From Nilaparvata lugens (taxonomy: Eukaryota > Arthropoda > Insecta > Hemiptera > Delphacidae), in contig NC_052507.1 of assembly GCF_014356525.2 (NCBI RefSeq), positions 5,899,561 to 5,963,560 on the forward strand: 64,000 nt of DNA, in the 5' to 3' direction. The notes beneath the pieces were generated by a model. The model searched no databases. It was not told where the DNA came from and saw only the letters and a program-made list of their open reading frames with translations. Made by a program: the position numbers and the translations under genes. The first letter of the stretch is position 1, and each line of letters starts with the position of its first letter. Shown piece by piece: positions 40,901-49,900 of this stretch.

Positions 40901-43900
40901 CGAATACTCTACCTTTTGACGTACGATTGAATTCCAACCCCTCATAAGGGGGTGACTTAGGAATTGTAACTCGAATATTTTAAACCCCATTTTGTGGTAC
41001 ATAATTTAAAAGATGGCATCAATAAAAAAGTTCCATAATGTTTGTATCTAAATTGGCGGCTGATTGAAGTTCTAGTTTTTGGAAAAATGAGTGGTCGCAA
41101 CTCAAATATTTTAAATGTAAACACCCATTGTGTGGTACATCATTTTGGAGGCCCTTTTAAAACAAGAGAGATGACATAAATAAAAATGTTCTATGATACT
41201 TGTATCCAAAATGGCGGCTGATGTTTAAGTTCTTACTTGAAACTTCAATCAGCCGCCATTTTGGATACAAGTATCAAATAACATTTTTATTGATGTCATC
41301 TTTCTTGTTTTGGAAAGGCCTTCAAATGATGTACCACACAATGGGTGTTTACATTTAAAATATTTGAGTTACAACCCCTCATTTCTTTGAAAACTAAAAC
41401 TTCAATCAGCCGCCATTTTGGATACAGATATAATAGAAAATTTCCATTGATGCCATATTTCTTATTTTAAAAAAGCCTTTAAAATGATGTACCACTCAAT
41501 GGGTTTTTTCATTTAAAATATTCGAGTTACAACCTCTAAAACACCCCCTTATGAGGGGTTGAAATTCAGTTTCAAGTCAAAAGGTGGAGTATTCGTCCAA
41601 TAACTTATCCTGAAAGTTACAGAATTATAACTACAACAGTCTTCAACTTATTGAAGGGTTCCCATACATATGACTCATTCTGTATAGTATTATAATATGT
41701 TGAGAATGAAACTTTATAGTTGTCTGGAATAAAATTATCAGGAGTAAAATTCTATTATATTTAGCGTTAACTTATAAACTATCATTGAACTTTCAACTAC
41801 AGCCTAGAAGATAAATATGAAAAAGAAAAAGAACAATATTCACAGCATTCAACTGTTCATAATATTACAAAAAATAAAACTATTTTTAACAGCAAAAATA
41901 CTGTCAAGAGGCTGTATCATTGCTGGAACTGTATTTCAAACAATGATAATGATAATGTATTACTGTATGGATAAATTCAGAATGTTTTATATTGATATAT
42001 TCTATTATACCTATGAAAAGTGGATTTATTTTCTTACCATCATCATCATCTTTTGGTTTTCCTTTCGATGAGTCAGAGGAACTGTGGAGAGAAAAATAGT
42101 TCAATTTAGTTCAATACTATAACTTTTATTAATTATTGTTAGTATATTGAATTACTCTAGCGAAGGCTAATAATCTAACAATTTTATCTGATTCAAGAGC
42201 CTGATGTTACTTGTGTTAATCATAAATGAATGGAGATTATTTAACATCTTTATTTAAAAATATTTTTAAATAAGACAAAAAGAGAAGAACTTTGAAGGGA
42301 ATTTCAATTCATTAACCTTCCGGCAGTCGCGCTGTTGTAAAAAGTACAACAGTGTCAGTTTTTTTGCTGCACAAAACTATTGAATGGGGTGGTGTCAGTG
42401 AATGAGTCACCTATGCATTCCAAAACTTTCCCCCATCACTCCACTGAGTTGCAGTATCAACCGAGCAATGGTTCAGTCTTTAGGTGCCATTTAGTCGCGA
42501 CAGTGCATAAGTTAGGAAAAGACTGTATACGGGGACTGTAAACGAACCAATAACGCAGAATTGATGGCTTTGTTTGATGTACCTTATTGGGCTATGAAAT
42601 GGTAATCATCCAAATGTTCATAGGCGTAAAGTAATCCATGAAGATGGAAAAGTAATTATACAATTAATTAATATGTTTTGACAGTAAACAGAGTACATAA
42701 CACTTGGAAAATTGGATGTTGTAAAAAATACAACACGCGACTGCTCGTGTGAGTGAGTGGGGCGCGACTACCCGAAGGTTAAATACGTTCTACGTTCTCG
42801 TATCAATGCCCAAGAACAAATTATGAGGTTTCTCAATTAAAATCTAGAACTAGACTAAAACTACATGTCTACAAAATGCTAATAGTATAGCACGAAAATG
42901 CTCGATTATTTTATTGCTTGATCATTCAAACCTAATTAGATTCAGATGTAATCAAAAGTAATAAGATTGTTAGACTATTTAATAATATGTAGCAAGAAAA
43001 CTTTTGAATAATAATAATTATTAATTATTTTCACTAGAGCAACTCATTGATTTATCAGAAGTTAGTAGAATATTACTTGTCAGAACTTATTAAACAAATA
43101 ATGTAAAACACTGCTCAGAAAAGAGCATTATTTCTATTCCAGAGATCAATTTTATATTGAATAAATTGATTAGATATTGTTCCATACATTAGATTTACGG
43201 AATTCAAAACGATTATTTTTTATAATACAAACCATGTTGCAATAGAAGAGATAATTCAACTTATAGATCTATTCGAAATTACTAATTACCATATTTCATA
43301 ATTGCAATTACTTACCTTAATTACAATCAGTACATATTAATCCTATTCACAAAATTATTCACAACATTTTTATTTTTATTAACATGGGGGTAATCTCAAT
43401 CCCACTAACTCAATAAAGTCCTATAAAGTTCCAAAGGCAATTGACAAAAAATTGTATTTGTAAAATCTAAGAAGTTTGAATATAGGTTTTATTCAAGTAT
43501 AATGTAGTTTATACCCACTTTATTAGCGAGTTTACATACTCTTCAATATAACAAGATTGGGATATAGATTATACCTCTCCATGATTATTCCAATATGGTA
43601 TTAAATTAATAGTAACTATTAGAGTCAATTTGGTATATTCAATCTTTCAGCTTATCATATAGAACTCTATTATTTTCATTTATTTAAAAATATATTTTAC
43701 ATTTGAATTTCTCAATTAAGTAGGATAGAACTCAGCTTCTATATCACAGGTCCAAGCACCAGTAATATATGTTTTTCTAGATAATATAGAGTAATTTTTC
43801 TTTTATTTTTTTTTTCATTTGTTATTTCATATCTTCCACTAAATCTGAGTTTCTTATTCAATTTCACTGTGAATTTTTTACGAATCTTAAAAATTATTCA

Positions 43901-46900
43901 ACTCGGTTTCCAATATTCCGAGTATTGCAATATCTTAAGACTCTTCTAGCCATTGCAAACTCTATTTATAATATCAAGGTTGATGAGCTCTAATAATACA
44001 ATATAGACAAAGAACAACCAGTCGTTTTCAAACTTCTGTTCCAGAATTTAGTTTAACAAGTATTTGTTAATAAGTAATTTGTTAATTGAATTTCAGCTAG
44101 ATTTGACTTTATCTTGAATTCATGTATTCTCTTTTTACAGCTAATCATATCATATTTTTAAGAATTATTATTTACTATTTCACTAACCTACGAAGTATTT
44201 CATTTCCTAAGTAGTAATCAATTCATTTCCAATATAATCTAAATATCATTTTGATAGAAAACTATTTTGTGAAACTCTTTACATAAAATATTAAATTGAA
44301 TAAATTCCAACACTTTCCAAAAATTGAACATGTCCCCTTTCCTCAGTGGACTTCCCAACAAATTTTAATTGGCTGTTAGTAGACAATTTGCTAATACTGA
44401 GTTCAACTATCAACTATCAACTATCACGAGTTTAACCTTAACTATCTCGAGTTAACTATCTCGGGTTAACTATCTCGAGTTTAACCTTAGTTTAGTATTG
44501 ATCCCGAATTAAAATTAATTTAAACCTTTGATGCAACCCTGTGTAACTTAGGTTTAAATTGTAACTTACAAATTTAAAGCAGATCTCTATATAGCAAGAA
44601 GTGATTGGTTCAATTCTCACTAAAAATTGAACTATTCCCCTTCAATTATTAGTTAATTTCCCAAGTGATTTTAATAAAACATTCAGTACAATAGAATATT
44701 AAGAATACGGAAAGCGTACATGAATAAAGCTAGATATAGAGAATACATTCCTATTATTGATATACTTTGAGACAAATCTTGAATTCTCCGATACAGAATC
44801 GTTTATGATTTTTGAAAAATTAATTAGTATCAATGAATTGAGCATTGTTTTCTTCTATTTTTGTATGTACAATGATTGTAAATTCACATAATTTTGAATA
44901 AATCGTCAACTCACATCTACCAATGCTGCCAATCCCTTGTGAAAAAATACCTACAAGGTCAAAGATATAGTTTTAAATCAGTTTTGAAAAATACTGTCAA
45001 AGTCAGTTGTCAAGGTCAGTTTTACAGTTTCAATACATTATCAATATTCTACAAACTTGGTAAGAAATAAAGAACAACCTACCTCAGTCCTCTTAAGAAA
45101 ATCGTTCCTCTCACCTTATCAATATGATTGAAGTTTTTCCAAAAATATTATCCTGAATACAATTATAAACCAGGATAATTGAATACGATAAAAGTTGTCT
45201 CAGTTAAAACAGAAATACTCATGTGCCAAATTTCTGAGTAGATCCCTCTCGGCAAATCAACAAATTAAACCAACCTCTTTCCTCTGGAATCATTTTCCTT
45301 ATCCTTAGCATCCTTATGGTCCTTTTCGGCAGTAGATCCTTTTCCTTCTTTGTTCTCAGTTGTGGTATCCTTCTCGGTTGTGGTATCACCCTTTGTATCC
45401 TTCCCTTCAGAGACGATCTTCTTCTGCTTCTCCTCGTCATCTTTGAAAACGTCTTCTTCCATCTTGGTTTCCTGGGATTCCTGGATAGGGACTGCTTCTA
45501 ATGTGACGGCAGCTGATGAATTGACTATTACATTTGAAAAGGTAATTAAACACATCACAGTTACAATCAAATTAATAATTTTTCTACAGAAAAATGTATA
45601 AGATTAACATGATAATATTAATATAACAAGGTACCAATGGTAGTCGGCCACAGTATGTGAAGACTTCCATAAGATCCAATGATATTCTCTGCCAATCGCA
45701 ATCGGCATACATGTGGACACTCCCAACAATAATATTAACTGCAAATTGAGGTATGTGTGAAGACTCTCATAAGATCCAATGATATTTTCTGTCAATTTCT
45801 GTCGGACTATATGTGGACAGTTCCATAACAGAAAATTATTATTCTCTGCCAAATTATTTTCGGCCACGGTGTGAATACTCTCATAAGATCCAATGATATT
45901 CTCTGTCAATTTCACTCGAACTATTTTTGTAGATACTTCCATAAGAGCCAATATTTCAAATGTTAGATGGGCTTTGTTAGAAAATCTAAAACTTAATTCT
46001 CATTAATTTTGTTGGAGATCATTTTGCAACTTTTCCAAGATTATCATTGCAGTTCGTGGAGGATCAATAAATAATCATTCTAAAATTTTTCTTCATTGTG
46101 AATTTTGAAGATTTCTGTCAATTATGCCTCTTAAAAAATCTTACTACTTCTTTAGTACAAGTATTTTATTATCTCTCAATAAATTAGAATCTGATTATGT
46201 TTACATCCTTTGTGAAATCAATTAATTATACTTCAAGTAAAAATATTTGACTTTTACTCAATGAATTGAAATTATGTTTCTCTGAAGATCTTCACGTATT
46301 TTTAATCCGTTTATGGCTCTGAAACTAGAATTCTCTTGTCTCATTTCTGTATGGTATCCCAGAAATCCATTAATCAACTGCAAAGAATTCCACATTTAAA
46401 TGTCGCTCGTGGTTAGGTGGTAGTATTTCAACAAAAAACTCACTTTATTCTATTCTAGTTTCCAAACATGAAGTGCAGGTAGAAAAATACTCTTCACATA
46501 GACTCCAGTCTATGATGCAATCAAGTGATGAATAAAAATGATTTAATCAATTTGCTTTCAATCAGCGTTCATTGTAAGCACAAGTGGCAAGTGTAAATCA
46601 TCAATTCAAACTGCAACGTATATGTTTCGAAACATTGATTCCAATTCTTCAAGATTATGAAGGAAAATTTCTCAGAGAAGAAAATTCGAAACATCTAGCG
46701 ATCTTTCCAGAATATTCTTTTTTGGCAGGATTTGTCGCATCTCAAGATTCCAATCAGCTATAAAGAGCTACAAATTATAAGTATACTGGTGTGCTGTACA
46801 TTTTAGTAACAATGATTACTTACAACATATCACAAGGTTAAATTACAAAATTCACATAGTTTTGCAAACAATGCTAATAAAAAATAATAGTTTTTATATA

Positions 46901-49900
46901 GAGCAGAGTTAACTTGATTTTCTATACCGAAAATGAATATCCCAATTGAATTTCTATTAATTTAACAATACTATTGTTAATACAAAGATTGGTTTTATAA
47001 TGGGATAGATTTCCTTGATTAAAACTATAAATTTCACTTTTAGTATTAGAATATTATCAATGACACATATTATTTAATGGAACATTTCATGATCTTGTCA
47101 CTGCTAAGCCTATAACAATGAACAATGTAAACCAACTTTGGATTCAAGATAATATTCTATCATAGCATGAAACATTTGTAATAGAGGTTTAAAATAATCC
47201 ACTTGAAAATGGCATCAATGTTGAAACATGTTGTGATAAAATAATTCTAAGAAGGGTACTGAGATTTTTATTTCTATTTATATTTAAAATAAAGTATAAC
47301 TTTCATTAATATCGTGCATGATCTAATAAATGAATGAATAGGAAAACTGCCAATTTTTATTTTCAGATATTAAGCGAGTTATTGACATTTCCAAGAAAAA
47401 GTGAGAATTGTCTTAGAATCAACGAACAAGTTCATAAGAATCTACATTTAAAGTAGTCAAAGATGACAAAAAGTACAGTAGCCTGAAAAAATTGACTATG
47501 AAAAATACCAATGGATTAGAATAAAGTAGCATTTTATGAAGAATTGGGTAAATTTTAGTTTTACCTTCAATATTTTGGTTGTCTTCGGTTCCACTCTGAA
47601 AATAAATAGAAAATGAATCAAATACTTGATGAAATGTAGAAACGTGTTTTTTCACACAAATAATGGAGTTTCATCTGATAAAATACATATATTCCGTGCA
47701 TCTGCAGATTGAAATAAATTTTTAATCTTCCGGTAGTCGCGCCCCACTCAATCACACGAGCAGTCGCGTGTTGTATTTTGTACAACATCCAATTTTCCAA
47801 GTGTTATGTACTCTGTTTACTGTCAAAACATATTAATTAATATTGTATAACTACTTTTTCCATCTTATTGGATTATTTTACGCCTATGAACATTTGGACG
47901 ATTACCATTTCATAGCCCAATAAGGTACATCAAGCAAAGCCATCAATTCTGTTATTGGTTCGTTTACAGTCCCCGTATAGGCTACAGTCTTTCCCTAACT
48001 TATGCACAGTGCGACTTATGCACTGTCGCGACTAAATGGCACCTAAAGACTGAACCATTGCTCGGTTGATAGTGCAACTCAGTGGAGTGATGGGGGAAAG
48101 TTTTGGAATGCATAGGTGACTCATTCACTGACACCACCCCATTCAATATTGTTTTGTGCAACAAAAAAACTGACACTGTTGTACTTTTTACAACAGCGCG
48201 ACTACCGGGAGGTTAAATAAATACAGAACCTATAAAACCCCAAGTTCTACATTTTGACGCAATCTATCCAGCAAGTGCTGGTCATGGATGGGGATTACTG
48301 AATAACATCTTTGAAAAGGTATGATAAAAATTTATAAGTTTTCTTACCAGACAAAAAAATAATAGTGATTGTATATGTTGATAAGAATGACTGTATGAGT
48401 ATTACTAATTATTATTATTATTATTATAATTTTATGGTCTTCATTGGACCACTGTAGTCAGTATCTTCCACCTTTACTCCGTCCTCTCTCAGCCCAATAT
48501 TTCTTCATTCGTTCAGAAATTAATTTCCTTTCCTCGTCCGAAATCACTCTTCCCATTCTGTGTCTGACTTTGATCTGCAGTCTGGTCTGTTTGTCCTTCA
48601 GGATTCTGATGTTGTCCGACTTGTTCTTCAAATCTTCGAATGTTATATTCAACTCTCTCGTATCCTCCTTGAGTTCGTCAATCCATTTTATATTTGTTTT
48701 ACTTTTCCACAACTTTTCAATAATTCTTCTGCTTAGTCTGTCCTCCGAAGCTCTAATCAGGTGACCGAAGAAAGATATTCGCTTTTTTTTTATTGTACTT
48801 GTGACAGGTTCAATTTCTTTGTAAACAGTTTCGTTGGAAGCTAATCTCCAGTGTCCATCTACTTGATAGTTCTTGTTAATACAGGTTCTGATGATTCTTC
48901 TTTCGATTTTTAGTAATTTGTCTATTGCGATGGTATTGGTAGTTTTAAAGATGGTTTCACTTGCGTAAGTTATTACCGGTTGAGTGACTGTCTTGTAAGT
49001 ATTAACTGTTGAGTATTACTAATACAATCATATTATATCATTTTTATAGACGCTATTTTAATTAGCAATGAACATTTTATGTATACAAGATATGAGCTTA
49101 TTTTGTTATGGAAGATACTAGTAATACGAGGAAGAGGGAATAGAAATAATTAACCGATAAAAAACTTTTCAGTGTGAAGCGCATCTATAGTTCATACTCT
49201 TATGCCTGGTTCACACTACGCCAAGTCACTTGCCAAGCTTGTAAGCTTGGCCACGTTGGTCTTGCAATCCACACTGCAATGTGTCCCATTCGTGGATGCT
49301 CGCCTTCGCTCGACAAAAATCGTAGCAATGGCAAGCGAAGGCCATTGAAGACGAGCGCTAACAAACCAACTATCCACACTCTCGTCATTTGTACGCATTG
49401 GGCGAGAGTGTGGATGCGGCATTACAACAAAAACAAAGCTTGGCAGTTAATGCCAATATGGCCAACAGCATTGGTTGGATGAAAAGTTATTATTTATAAG
49501 GAATTGTGAGAGTTTAAAGTAAAACCATAGAGAAACAATAGCTTGAGTAGATATCCCATGGAATAGGGTGTTTATTTCGCAACTTTTACTGTTATCTCAA
49601 GCCGATAGTCCACGTATTTCTTACCCAAAAAGGTGTGTGACGCTGGTAGTCTCTTATAATGTGCAGTTTATACACTCTCACCCCAACAAAACAGTAAAAA
49701 TCTACAATAATCAATAGTAATCGGCTTGAGATAACAGTAAAAGTTGCGACATAAACGCCCTATACCATGGGATATCTACTTACGCTATTGTTTCTCTATG
49801 GTAAAACTCACTAGACCCAGTATTACCTCAAGACAGACAGTGGCGCATATAGAATACAGGGTTTGTATAATAAGTAACCGGACTGACCTCAGGAAATTTT

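Noticed and set aside
45604..45951. 115-codon frame with repeated LTENIIGSYES
   Set aside because: Arises from the degenerate intronic tandem repeat; no splice context and repeats also change frame.
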